The position numbers and the translations under genes are program-made. From JAVWMQ01 sp036637375 (lineage in GTDB: Bacteria; Bacillota; Clostridia; Peptostreptococcales; Anaerovoracaceae): 26,883 nucleotides of DNA. The stretch's first letter is position 1; the number at the start of each line of letters is the position of its first letter. The notes below the pieces were generated by a model, which had not been told where the DNA came from, did not search any database, and was given only the letters and a program-made list of their open reading frames with translations. Location of the stretch: the NCBI GenBank assembly GCA_036637375.1, contig JAVWMQ010000024.1, positions 1 through 26,883 of the forward strand, given 5' to 3'. Shown here one piece after another: positions 1 through 7,642 of this stretch.

Positions 1-42
1 ATAAAAAATAGATAGCGATAAAATTATTTATCGCTATCTATT
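1..42 (-). terminator. Intrinsic terminator of the Rrf2 gene, overlapping its stop codon
   Basis: Perfect 16-bp inverted repeat (arms 7-22 and 27-42) with a 4-base loop. Read on the minus strand it is followed by a run of six T (3-8). The last codons of the Rrf2 gene form the upstream arm and the TAA stop (24-26) falls in the loop, so terminator and coding end are fused. Confidence 0.85.
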
Positions 43-425
43 ATATCCTGTAATGACCAGCTAAATGCTTCATCTAGCGCCTGTTGCGCCTTTTGATAAA
101 TCTTTCTGATTTGACATGTATCTGTTCCTTGCCTATTACAATATTCATCGCACTCTAGGCACCTGTTAAATTTATGGTTTTCTCCCACAGCATCTAAAAT
201 GTCTACAATTCTAATGTCTTTTGCTTCTTTATTTAATCCATACCCGCCTTTTATTCCCGCATATGATTTTATTAAATCTGCTTTTTTTAATAACTGCAAG
301 TTCTTCTTGCAAGTATTTAGCGGTACCACCATTTCCTCTGAAATTTCAGCGGCATTGCCTCTGCCATGGATTGCCAAAAATAACATTGCTCTAATTGCAT
401 AATCTGTTGATATATTTAACTGCAT
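24..425 (-). CDS. Rrf2-family transcriptional regulator with four-cysteine cluster
   Basis: A 133-residue Rrf2-family winged-helix repressor, the family that includes IscR, NsrR and CymR. The N-terminus MQLNISTDYAIRAMLFLA and the wing region (YAGIKGGYGL, about 56-64) are typical of the family. The C-terminal half carries C89, C92, C96 and C104, in the area where Fe-S-binding members hold three cysteines, so an iron-sulfur or other redox or metal cofactor is likely; CymR-like members lack this cluster. The start is supported by GGAGG a few bases upstream of the ATG. The gene is monocistronic, with its own candidate promoter and a terminator overlapping the stop. A dyad at 447-463 over the likely transcription start suggests autoregulation. 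Which Rrf2 subtype it is (IscR, NsrR or other) cannot be decided from sequence alone. Confidence 0.93.
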   Translation of the reverse strand: MQLNISTDYAIRAMLFLAIHGRGNAAEISEEMVVPLNTCKKNLQLLKKADLIKSYAGIKGGYGLNKEAKDIRIVDILDAVGENHKFNRCLECDEYCNRQGTDTCQIRKIYQKAQQALDEAFSWSLQDIIDSDK

Positions 426-446
426 TCTCCCTCCAAACCTTACATC

Positions 447-463
447 GTATATTCACTATATAC
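447..463. promoter_or_regulatory. Candidate Rrf2 operator dyad
   Basis: GTATAT and ATATAC half-sites separated by five bases, a perfect dyad. It covers the predicted transcription start and touches the -10 box of the Rrf2 gene, a common place for an autoregulatory operator. Binding by this protein is inferred. Confidence 0.4.
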
Positions 464-490
464 AATAACACTAAATCTAATGTAATACAA
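462..490 (-). promoter_or_regulatory. Candidate sigma-A promoter of the Rrf2 gene
   Basis: On the minus strand, TTGTAT (485-490) and TATTGT (462-467) are separated by 17 bases. Both boxes differ from consensus, so this is a moderate call. Confidence 0.4.
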
Positions 491-528
491 ACCTTATTTC
501 GTTTTAGAATATCACAAAACTGCATTTA

Positions 529-542
529 TGTAAAGTTTTACA
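529..542. promoter_or_regulatory. Short palindrome in the Rrf2/SARP intergenic region
   Basis: TGTAAA-GT-TTTACA is a perfect 14-bp palindrome just downstream of the SARP-like gene stop and upstream of the Rrf2 promoter. It lacks a T-tract, so it is a possible regulator site rather than a terminator. Short AT-rich dyads arise by chance. Confidence 0.2.
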
Positions 543-554
543 AAGCTTTTTTAG

Positions 555-1766
555 TTAAAATAACATTTGATAACCGTTTTCTTCAATAGTAAAATTAATA
601 ATATCTATTGATAAATTAGGATTCTTGTTATATTCATTGAATTTCGCACTAATTCTGTCATCTATTACATTTACTTTTGTAGCTTTGCAATCAAAAGGCA
701 TTATTAAAAATCTATTTGTGCTATATCTTGAAAAAATATCATCTTTTCGTAAACACATTCTAATAACTTCCTCTAACTTTTCCATTTCCTGCGTAATCTC
801 GTTTGCTCCCATAGTTTCTTCTTCAAAAATTGTAACTAACATTATTACAATTTCATTGGAATTTCTCATACTATTTCTTAGAATGAAATGTAACAAGTTT
901 TTGAACATTTCCTTTTCACAATAAAACGCACCTCTACGTTCTCTATCCTTGCTGCGCTCTCTAAGGTTTTCCGTAAGAGTTTCAAGGTCTGTAAATGACA
1001 ATTCTTCATTCCCTATTGCCCATGAATAAATCTTTTTAATTTCTCCTGCTATAGGCTCTCCTACCTTGTCATAGTAGTTTTTGCTAATATTGCCAAAGTA
1101 ATTAATGATTGAATCTCTCCTGTTAAGTAATTTTAATACTCTAAAAATAATTATATAGAAATCATCACTTGCTGTTTCATATTTATTTGCCCTATTTGCT
1201 ATATTTAGAACCTCTTCAAGTCCCTGTTCTTCGCCTCTATTTATTAAAATTTCACTTACACTTTTTGAAATTTGGAAATACGCATTATTATAAAACTCAT
1301 TTAAATGCGATGTCCAAGACGCATATTCAAATACTGCGCCAAATTCTCCATTAAATAGCTCTATTCCCTTACGTCCTTCTTCTAATCTTAGTTCATCATC
1401 TCTTGAATAGTCCTTTAGACTTCTTGCTATATTCTCTAATTCCTTAATATCCGATTCTATCTTTACGTTTGGATTCCATATATATCTGCCTTCTCTTCTC
1501 AATATGAAGTCTATATTAGGATCCAACTTTTTTAGTGATTTTCTTGCCAAATACACTAAATTAATTAAAGAGTTTTCTTCAATATCATAATACTCTCTTG
1601 GCCAGATTTTCAAAAAAAGATCACTATCAGAAAGTGGCTTTTCTGGCTCTAATGCCAGCAATCCAATTAACTTCTTAATCCTATTCTTTGAAGATTTAAA
1701 AATAACTATCTCATCGTCTTTTTGAATTGTAAATGTTCCAAGATACGTTACATAAACTTTTTCCAT
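555..1766 (-). CDS. SARP/AfsR-like transcriptional regulator with BTAD and degenerate GGDEF-like C-terminus
   Basis: A 403-residue regulator. Residues 1-100 look like the OmpR-type winged-helix domain of SARP regulators (YVTYLGTFTIQ..., then KNRIKKLIGLLAL, and a hairpin ending FILRREGRYIWNP). Residues about 105-255 are helical and resemble the TPR-like BTAD domain. Residues about 280-400 resemble a GGDEF fold (the CLRKDDIFSRYSTNRFLIMP segment lines up with the region before and through the GGDEF loop), but the signature is replaced by STNRF, so diguanylate cyclase activity is not expected. AGAGGTG before the ATG supports the start. It lies 199 bp downstream of the giant surface-protein gene on the same strand, so it may regulate or be co-expressed with it; this is inference. 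Such proteins occur in Clostridia but their targets are poorly known. Confidence 0.75.
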   Translation of the reverse strand: MEKVYVTYLGTFTIQKDDEIVIFKSSKNRIKKLIGLLALEPEKPLSDSDLFLKIWPREYYDIEENSLINLVYLARKSLKKLDPNIDFILRREGRYIWNPNVKIESDIKELENIARSLKDYSRDDELRLEEGRKGIELFNGEFGAVFEYASWTSHLNEFYNNAYFQISKSVSEILINRGEEQGLEEVLNIANRANKYETASDDFYIIIFRVLKLLNRRDSIINYFGNISKNYYDKVGEPIAGEIKKIYSWAIGNEELSFTDLETLTENLRERSKDRERRGAFYCEKEMFKNLLHFILRNSMRNSNEIVIMLVTIFEEETMGANEITQEMEKLEEVIRMCLRKDDIFSRYSTNRFLIMPFDCKATKVNVIDDRISAKFNEYNKNPNLSIDIINFTIEENGYQMLF

Positions 1767-1841
1767 CTCTTACACCTCTTTTCTGTTAATTTTAGTTAAT
1801 CTTAGTTTATCACATAATAACATTTTTTTATATAATAATCA

Positions 1842-1870
1842 ATTATAACATATTCTTTTATTAACTTAAA
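1842..1870 (-). promoter_or_regulatory. Candidate promoter of the SARP-like gene
   Basis: On the minus strand a consensus TATAAT (1842-1847) has a weak -35 TTTAAG (1865-1870) 17 bases upstream. The -35 overlaps the edge of the stem-loop at 1861-1909. Confidence 0.35.
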
Positions 1871-1909
1871 TGCTGGCCCAAACATATTGCGACCAGCATT
1901 TTAAGTTAA
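1861..1909. terminator. Stem-loop between the surface-protein gene and the SARP-like gene
   Basis: Arms 1861-1876 and 1893-1909 pair over 16 bases with one bulged base, around a 16-base loop. It lies about 57 bases after the surface-protein stop. Neither strand has a clear T-tract after it, so it may be a weak terminator, an mRNA 3' end protector or an attenuator. Confidence 0.45.
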
Positions 1910-1965
1910 TATTAGATTAATACTTAGTCATGCTAATATAACCAATCTTTAATTTGTCAATTTAC

Positions 1966-4900
1966 TTACTTCTTTTTTCTATCAAATTTAGTAAGTGCTC
2001 CTAGTGCCAAAAGTGCCATCATAAGTAACCCTGTCCATAACGCTGGATTTTCATTGTCTCCAGTTTGAGGTGTATTCTTGTCGACTACTGGCTTCTTATC
2101 ACCTTCTGGATTTGGTAAAAATTCATCTGGTGGTAATGGTACATCTGGTTTAATAGGTTTTGATGGATCTACTGGATCTGGTAAAAATTCATCTGGTGGT
2201 AATGGTTTTGGTGGATCCACTGGTGGATTTACCGGTGGATTCACTGGTGGATTTACGATTACTAGCTTACCTTTTTGGATTTCAATGACATAATTATCGT
2301 TTTTGTCATAAACTCCATTAATTAGATATTCACCAACTGCCTCTCCTGGTGCTCTTTCATACTTTAGTCCACCTAAGCTTTCACCTTCCACAAGACCTTC
2401 TACTTTACCTGTGAATATTGGATCACTTGCTCCTACTACTTTAACCTTGTCATCAATTTTGATCATTGCAGTCTTTGGATTTACCCTTAGCAGTACTTCA
2501 ATTACATCAAGATCCTTGTTATTTTTGCTTAGACTTTCGCCTTTAACAAATACTTTTATAGTTCCAGCATTTTTGATTAAAGGACTTTCAGTTGACCAGT
2601 TTACTCCATCTAGGCTATATAGGACTCTAAAGTCTCTTGCATCAGTGCCTGTGATAGTTCCTGTTCCTTTATGTTCTTTGCCGTCATAAATGCCTTCATA
2701 GCCACTTGCATTAAGTGTAGCGTCAGCCTTTGCTTTCTTGATTTTTAGAACACCCTCTACTACTACAACTTTGTAGTTAGAGTTTGCCTTATAGCTTCCA
2801 TGAATAACATAGTCTCCTACGTTTTCTCCTGGCTCCCTGCTATAAACTACGTTTTCAAGGTTATATCCTTCAACTATTCCTGTTATGCTACCTGTTAACT
2901 CTGGATCAACTTCCTTGTAAATTTTCTCCTTGTTATCTACGGTAATCTTGACCGTTTTAGGTGTAACCTTTAGTATTGTATCGATTACTGCTGTATCATT
3001 AAAGCTTCCACTTACTGCTTTAACTTTTACAGGAATTTCCCCTACATCTTTGATTTTTGGTGAAAAATTATTCCATACAATACCATCTATGCTATAAAGG
3101 ATTTCGTACGCTAGAGCATTTTTACCAGTTATTAAACCTTGTACCATATGCTCCTTGCCGTCAAATTCGCCATTATAGCCTGTAGCTGTTAATGTAACTT
3201 CTCCAACACCCTTGGTGATTTCAAGTGTTCCTGTTATAACTTCTACATTATAATTCGGGTTATTATCGAAGCTAGCTTTAATTTTGTGATTTCCAACAGA
3301 TTCATCAGTTGTTCCATTGTTGTCTCTGAAATATCTAAGGTTTCTAAGTTCTTCACCTGCTACTTGGTTCTCAACAGTGCCTCCAAATATTGGATCTGCT
3401 GCTAAATATACTTTTGTAGCATTTGATACTCTGATTATAACTGTTCTCTGTGCAACTTTTAGAGTTACATTCTTAGTTAATACAGATTCATAGTTCTTGC
3501 TTGTTGCTCTAACTATGACCTTTATTTCTCCTACATTTTTGATTTCAGGTACATCTTTGCTCCAGCTTGCTCCGTTATCTATGCTGTATTCAATTTCAAA
3601 TTCTCTCGCCGCCACTCCACTTAGAGTTGCATTTACTTTGTGACTGTTTCCATCATAAACTCCGTCATATCCTACTGCTGTTAATGTTACCTGAGGAATT
3701 CCTGTAGCTTTAGTAATAGTAAACACCCCTTTATTTACTGTCACATCATAGTTATGATTGCTACTAAATGTTGCATTAATATCGTATACACCTACGTTTT
3801 CTCCTACTGTTCTTGTGTATTTAATATTTGCTAATGTTTCAGCCCCAACCATACCGCTAACAACTCCTGTTAGTGTAGGATCTGCTCCACCGTATTGTTT
3901 TGATGCGTTATCAACATCTATAGTCACTGCCTTTTTTGTAACTTCTAATTTAGCATTGCCAGCTAGATCTTGGTAGTTTCCACTTTTGCTTATTGCTTTT
4001 ACATATACTGTGAAACTTCCTACATTTTTAATTTTTGGACTTTCTTCTGACCATTCAGTGCCATTTTTACTGTACAAAACTCTAAAATCTGCTTTTGCGT
4101 TTTCATCGCCACTTAATGTTACACTTGCACTATGCTCTGCTCCATCATAAACATCCTTGTATCCAGTTACAGCTAAAGCAACCTTTGCCTTTGCTTTTTT
4201 GATTTCTAGTGTTCCTTTTGTTACTGTCACTTGATAGTTTTGTGGTTCATCATATACTGCTGTAATATCATAAGTTCCCACGTCTTCCCCCTGAGCTCTC
4301 TGGAAACCAAGTCCATTTAGAGTTTCGTCTTTAACTAACCCATTAACAGTACCATCAAAAGTTGGATCTGGACTTCCGAAATCCTTTGAGTAGCTGTTCA
4401 CATTAATATTAATTGGCTTCTTAGTTACTTTCAAAACTCCTGCAACATAATTGACTTTGTAGCCTTGCCCCATATCTTCACCTTCACTATCTAAGATCTT
4501 ATGGGTTTTGACTTCGTTAGCCATTTCTCCAGCATTTGTAATGCTGCCCTCAACGTCTGCAGTTACAGTTAAACCTTGTGCAAGGTTACCTGCTACTGCA
4601 AAGCCTTCGTCTGTAAGCGGCTTGCCATCGTATACCTTAGTTGCACTGTTAGCGGTTATTGTTATCACTTCGATTTTTTTCCATGATGCTTCAAATTTAA
4701 GTTCGCCTTTAGTGCCCTTTGATATAGTCAAATTTTTTGTTTTGTTAGGTGTGTTTGTTCCTGTCCATCCCTCAAATATATATCCTTCTTTTGTTGGATT
4801 GTTAAGAGTGAAAGTGTCTTTGATTGTGTACTTACTTGGATTTGGTGTTTCCAACGTTCCACCTTTTAGATCATAAGTGATCTTATATTCTTGTGGATTG

Positions 4901-7347
4901 TAGCTAAATACATACACATTTTCACCTTTGGATAGATTAAATGTGTCGCTTTGCTTAGTTGCCCAATATCCATCAACCACTTTTGCTTTTACTACAAGCT
5001 GACTTTTGTTAGTCACACCTTTTTCTGCTGCTGCGATTTCTGAATTATCACTTCTATCTACATATTTAATTGTGTAGCTTATTTCTTGTGGTTCTGAGTA
5101 TACAAACTCAATTACATTATTCTTTGGGTTTGAAGTCAATGTAAATGTTTTGAAAAGTGCATCTGGGATTAATCCCACTGCTGGTTTGGCTTTCGCTACC
5201 ACTTCTTCTCCTACATTGCCTGCAATTCCAATTGTTGATGCGAATAATAGTTCTCCATTTTCTTTTACATATTTAATACTGTAAGTAGTTTCTTTGATTT
5301 CTAACCACTTGGCATATAATGTTTTGTTATTATCAATTGGTGCATCAAAGTCAAATTGATTAACATTACCTGCTTCATACCAGCCAACAAATCTGTACCC
5401 TTCTTTTGTTGGTTCTTCAGGCGCTGCAATTGTTTTGCCTTTTAATGTGGTTTTTGCATCCACTGCCGTTCCCCCATTTGAGTCAAAGTTGACTGTTGCC
5501 TCATCTGTACTGAACTTTGCATATAGTTTAACGTTATTAGGTGGCATCTTGCCATTTGTTAAGTCAAACTCGCTGCCTGTTGCTCCTTCTGGACTTGTGT
5601 ACCATCCTATAAAATTATAGTAAGCTGGTAAACCTACACTCTCTGGAGTTGGTGTATTTACATAGCCTTTTAATTCTTTTTCAAAAGAAACTTTTTCTGA
5701 TTTAATAGCTTTACTCTTGTAGTAAAAATCTAAATTATACTTGTTTCTATCATAATATATCTTCCCTACATACGCTTTTTCTTGGCTATCATATGCAAAG
5801 TCTTGCTGGCTAACATGCTTGAATCCTCTAATATCATAGTAATCTTCTTTGCTTAACCTCCAGCCAGAGCTATCTAACTTCATAGTATCTTGGTGATGTA
5901 GTATGAAATTTTCATCTTTTATGTCTTTTACTAGATATTTAGCAATATACTTATAGGTTCCATCTGCTTTGCCATAATAGCTTACTTCATTAACATCTGA
6001 AGGGTAATAAAGCATTTTTGCTTGTATATTTCTGTCTGTTGGTGATATAAACCATAGAATATCGCTGTCTGTTGGCCATAAATTGACGCCTTCACCATTT
6101 TCAAACTTAGCTCCCTTTTTGCCTTCAAATGCATATTTAATTTGCCATGAAGATAATGCTGTGGCTTTTTTGTAAAAATTCACTTTTACAGTTTTTCTTG
6201 CATAATATACATTTACAACTGACGTGCCGTCTTCTTTAATAACACTATCTCCCGTTGTTTTTTGATAAGAAAATATATTAGTATCTAGCCCTGCAAAATT
6301 AAGGTTTGGAGTAATCATACTACCTGTTACTCCTTTTCCTACTACAGTTCCCAGGTATGCATACTTGTCATCTTCTGCATTTTCTCCCCAGTATATAACA
6401 CTGTAGTTTCCTTGGCCTAAAGACCATTTCGCATACAATGTTATATCTTGGCTTAAAGTGATTTTTGCTGTAGCTTTTGTTTGATATTCTTTGTCTAAAT
6501 ACCATCCGTCAAATCCATAACCTTCTTTGGTAGGAACGTACATTCCAACATTTATTTCTGTGCCATATTTGCCATAAATAGACGGAATATAACTTCCCCC
6601 AACAGTATTGAATTTGGCCTGTGCCTCAAACAATTTGTATGTAATTTTAATATTTATTGGTTCACCAATTTTAATTGCTTGATTTTGTGGTGTTTCAGCA
6701 TAATATCCCTTTGCTGTAATTTCTGAATCAATCTCAGCCTTAGTCATTTCTCCAACCTTACCAGTTGCTGTAATTGGGTTTTCGCTAAAACTCCCATCCT
6801 TTTGTTCAACTAACGTTGTTATGGTATATTCTACTGTTGCTCCATAGTACACAACATCAATTGTCTTGTTTTCTGTTATAGTCCCTGTCAAAGTCTGGAC
6901 TTCAGCTTCTCCCACCTTTGTTGTGAAACCTTCTATCTGTCTAATATCAATGCTATAATTTGAACCCTTTTCATACTCTGCAATAGTTGGTTGCTCAACT
7001 AAAGCACCATCAATGCTTTCATAATAATAGTTAATTGTCAAATTAACTAATTCTTTTTCTTCTTTAGTGGGTTCTTCACTTTTGTCTTCTTCTGGTTTTG
7101 GCGATTCCTCTTTTATAAGCTCTTCACCCTCTCCTTGCTTATTTTGTTCTTCGCCTAGTAAGCTTTCGGAATTCTCCTTTTCCTCAACTACTTTTTCTTC
7201 TGTACCTCCGCTCAACTCTTCAATCGTAACATCTTCTTTATCCGGTGTGCCTAAATCTTCAGCAAATGCTACGAGTGGGAATCCTGAAAATACCATAACC
7301 ACAGTTAATACTACTGCTATTATCTTGGCTTTGTATGTATTTCTCAT
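1966..7347 (-). CDS. Giant sortase-anchored surface protein with MucBP-like, InlB-type and MBG repeats
   Basis: A 1793-residue wall-anchored protein. A signal peptide (hydrophobic 8-28, AFA cleavage site near 29) is followed by an acidic Glu/Lys-rich linker to about 100. Next come MucBP-like modules (about 102-240), an InlB/Flg_new repeat (about 243-305, ending DITLYAKW), a Tyr-rich segment, two more Flg_new-type repeats (about 551-680), two MucBP-like modules (687-820) and a further Flg_new repeat to about 890. From about 892 to 1690 there is an MBG-type array: one YDG-containing module, then five modules with a DP motif near the start alternating with four modules carrying a Y/F-DG motif. 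A Pro-rich wall-spanning stretch (1695-1750) leads to TPQTGD (1759-1764), a hydrophobic helix and a KFDRKKK tail, a variant of the LPXTG signal. AGGAGG eight bases upstream supports the start. Role: adhesion or matrix binding, inferred from domains; no catalytic domain seen. Confidence 0.93.
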   Translation of the reverse strand: MRNTYKAKIIAVVLTVVMVFSGFPLVAFAEDLGTPDKEDVTIEELSGGTEEKVVEEKENSESLLGEEQNKQGEGEELIKEESPKPEEDKSEEPTKEEKELVNLTINYYYESIDGALVEQPTIAEYEKGSNYSIDIRQIEGFTTKVGEAEVQTLTGTITENKTIDVVYYGATVEYTITTLVEQKDGSFSENPITATGKVGEMTKAEIDSEITAKGYYAETPQNQAIKIGEPINIKITYKLFEAQAKFNTVGGSYIPSIYGKYGTEINVGMYVPTKEGYGFDGWYLDKEYQTKATAKITLSQDITLYAKWSLGQGNYSVIYWGENAEDDKYAYLGTVVGKGVTGSMITPNLNFAGLDTNIFSYQKTTGDSVIKEDGTSVVNVYYARKTVKVNFYKKATALSSWQIKYAFEGKKGAKFENGEGVNLWPTDSDILWFISPTDRNIQAKMLYYPSDVNEVSYYGKADGTYKYIAKYLVKDIKDENFILHHQDTMKLDSSGWRLSKEDYYDIRGFKHVSQQDFAYDSQEKAYVGKIYYDRNKYNLDFYYKSKAIKSEKVSFEKELKGYVNTPTPESVGLPAYYNFIGWYTSPEGATGSEFDLTNGKMPPNNVKLYAKFSTDEATVNFDSNGGTAVDAKTTLKGKTIAAPEEPTKEGYRFVGWYEAGNVNQFDFDAPIDNNKTLYAKWLEIKETTYSIKYVKENGELLFASTIGIAGNVGEEVVAKAKPAVGLIPDALFKTFTLTSNPKNNVIEFVYSEPQEISYTIKYVDRSDNSEIAAAEKGVTNKSQLVVKAKVVDGYWATKQSDTFNLSKGENVYVFSYNPQEYKITYDLKGGTLETPNPSKYTIKDTFTLNNPTKEGYIFEGWTGTNTPNKTKNLTISKGTKGELKFEASWKKIEVITITANSATKVYDGKPLTDEGFAVAGNLAQGLTVTADVEGSITNAGEMANEVKTHKILDSEGEDMGQGYKVNYVAGVLKVTKKPININVNSYSKDFGSPDPTFDGTVNGLVKDETLNGLGFQRAQGEDVGTYDITAVYDEPQNYQVTVTKGTLEIKKAKAKVALAVTGYKDVYDGAEHSASVTLSGDENAKADFRVLYSKNGTEWSEESPKIKNVGSFTVYVKAISKSGNYQDLAGNAKLEVTKKAVTIDVDNASKQYGGADPTLTGVVSGMVGAETLANIKYTRTVGENVGVYDINATFSSNHNYDVTVNKGVFTITKATGIPQVTLTAVGYDGVYDGNSHKVNATLSGVAAREFEIEYSIDNGASWSKDVPEIKNVGEIKVIVRATSKNYESVLTKNVTLKVAQRTVIIRVSNATKVYLAADPIFGGTVENQVAGEELRNLRYFRDNNGTTDESVGNHKIKASFDNNPNYNVEVITGTLEITKGVGEVTLTATGYNGEFDGKEHMVQGLITGKNALAYEILYSIDGIVWNNFSPKIKDVGEIPVKVKAVSGSFNDTAVIDTILKVTPKTVKITVDNKEKIYKEVDPELTGSITGIVEGYNLENVVYSREPGENVGDYVIHGSYKANSNYKVVVVEGVLKIKKAKADATLNASGYEGIYDGKEHKGTGTITGTDARDFRVLYSLDGVNWSTESPLIKNAGTIKVFVKGESLSKNNKDLDVIEVLLRVNPKTAMIKIDDKVKVVGASDPIFTGKVEGLVEGESLGGLKYERAPGEAVGEYLINGVYDKNDNYVIEIQKGKLVIVNPPVNPPVNPPVDPPKPLPPDEFLPDPVDPSKPIKPDVPLPPDEFLPNPEGDKKPVVDKNTPQTGDNENPALWTGLLMMALLALGALTKFDRKKK
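2108..2206 (-). repeat. Duplicated 33-bp segment in the proline-rich wall region
   Basis: Two 33-base copies (2108-2140 and 2174-2206) differ at one base and repeat with a 66-base period. They encode the repeated PLPPDEFLP segment. Likely a recent in-gene duplication. Confidence 0.8.
2207..2254 (-). repeat. 12-bp tandem repeat encoding VNPP/VDPP
   Basis: About four 12-base units (plus strand ACTGGTGGATTT and variants) encode VNPP/VDPP units. The unit is a multiple of three, so copy-number change would alter the length of the wall-spanning region without breaking the frame. Confidence 0.8.
2279..4675 (-). repeat. Alternating two-type MBG module array
   Basis: About 800 residues built from an initial YDG-containing module and then five modules of one type (strand with a DP motif, then a GENVG/GEAVG motif, ending near NYxVxVxxGxLxI) alternating with four of another (GYxGxYDGxEH, xxxVLYSxDG, SPxIKNVG). 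The two-module period is about 160 residues. The copies have diverged, so the array is old compared with the Pro-rich repeats. Confidence 0.8.
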
Positions 7348-7416
7348 TTCATGTTCCTCCTCTCATACTATATTCCCCAAAATAACTAACCTATTTATGA
7401 CAACCTACTCTTATCA

Positions 7417-7446
7417 TCTATATTGTCTTTTATACTAACATCGCAA
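7417..7446 (-). promoter_or_regulatory. Candidate promoter of the surface-protein gene
   Basis: On the minus strand, TTGCGA (7441-7446) and TATAGA (7417-7422) are 18 bases apart, giving a leader of about 60 bases. The rest of the gap 7447-7570 is AT-rich and I see nothing else in it. Confidence 0.35.
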
Positions 7447-7570
7447 TATCACATTTTATATCTCAAAAATTGGTTTGTGTAACCTTATTGGAATTTTATG
7501 TAAACTTTTTGTGCGTTATAGTTAACTTTGTATCGTATTTCTGTAAATTGCCCATCACATTTCTGCGAAC

Positions 7571-7608
7571 ACAAAAAACATCGTGCAGTGAAATTTCACT
7601 GCACGATG
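7571..7608 (-). terminator. Strong intrinsic terminator of the M20 gene and the sigma-54 locus
   Basis: A perfect 30-bp palindrome (7579-7608) followed on the minus strand by six T (7573-7578). It lies about 35 bases after the M20 hydrolase stop and closes the 7643-16590 gene cluster. Confidence 0.92.
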
Positions 7609-7642
7609 CTCTTAATTATTTATATTATCATTTTATATTTAA

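Noticed and set aside
2078..2293. Plus-strand Gly/Ser-rich open frame opposite the proline-rich region
   Set aside because: It is the antisense shadow of the VNPP and PLPPDEFLP repeats, with no ribosome site or promoter. The same applies to the other plus-strand open frames inside the surface-protein gene.
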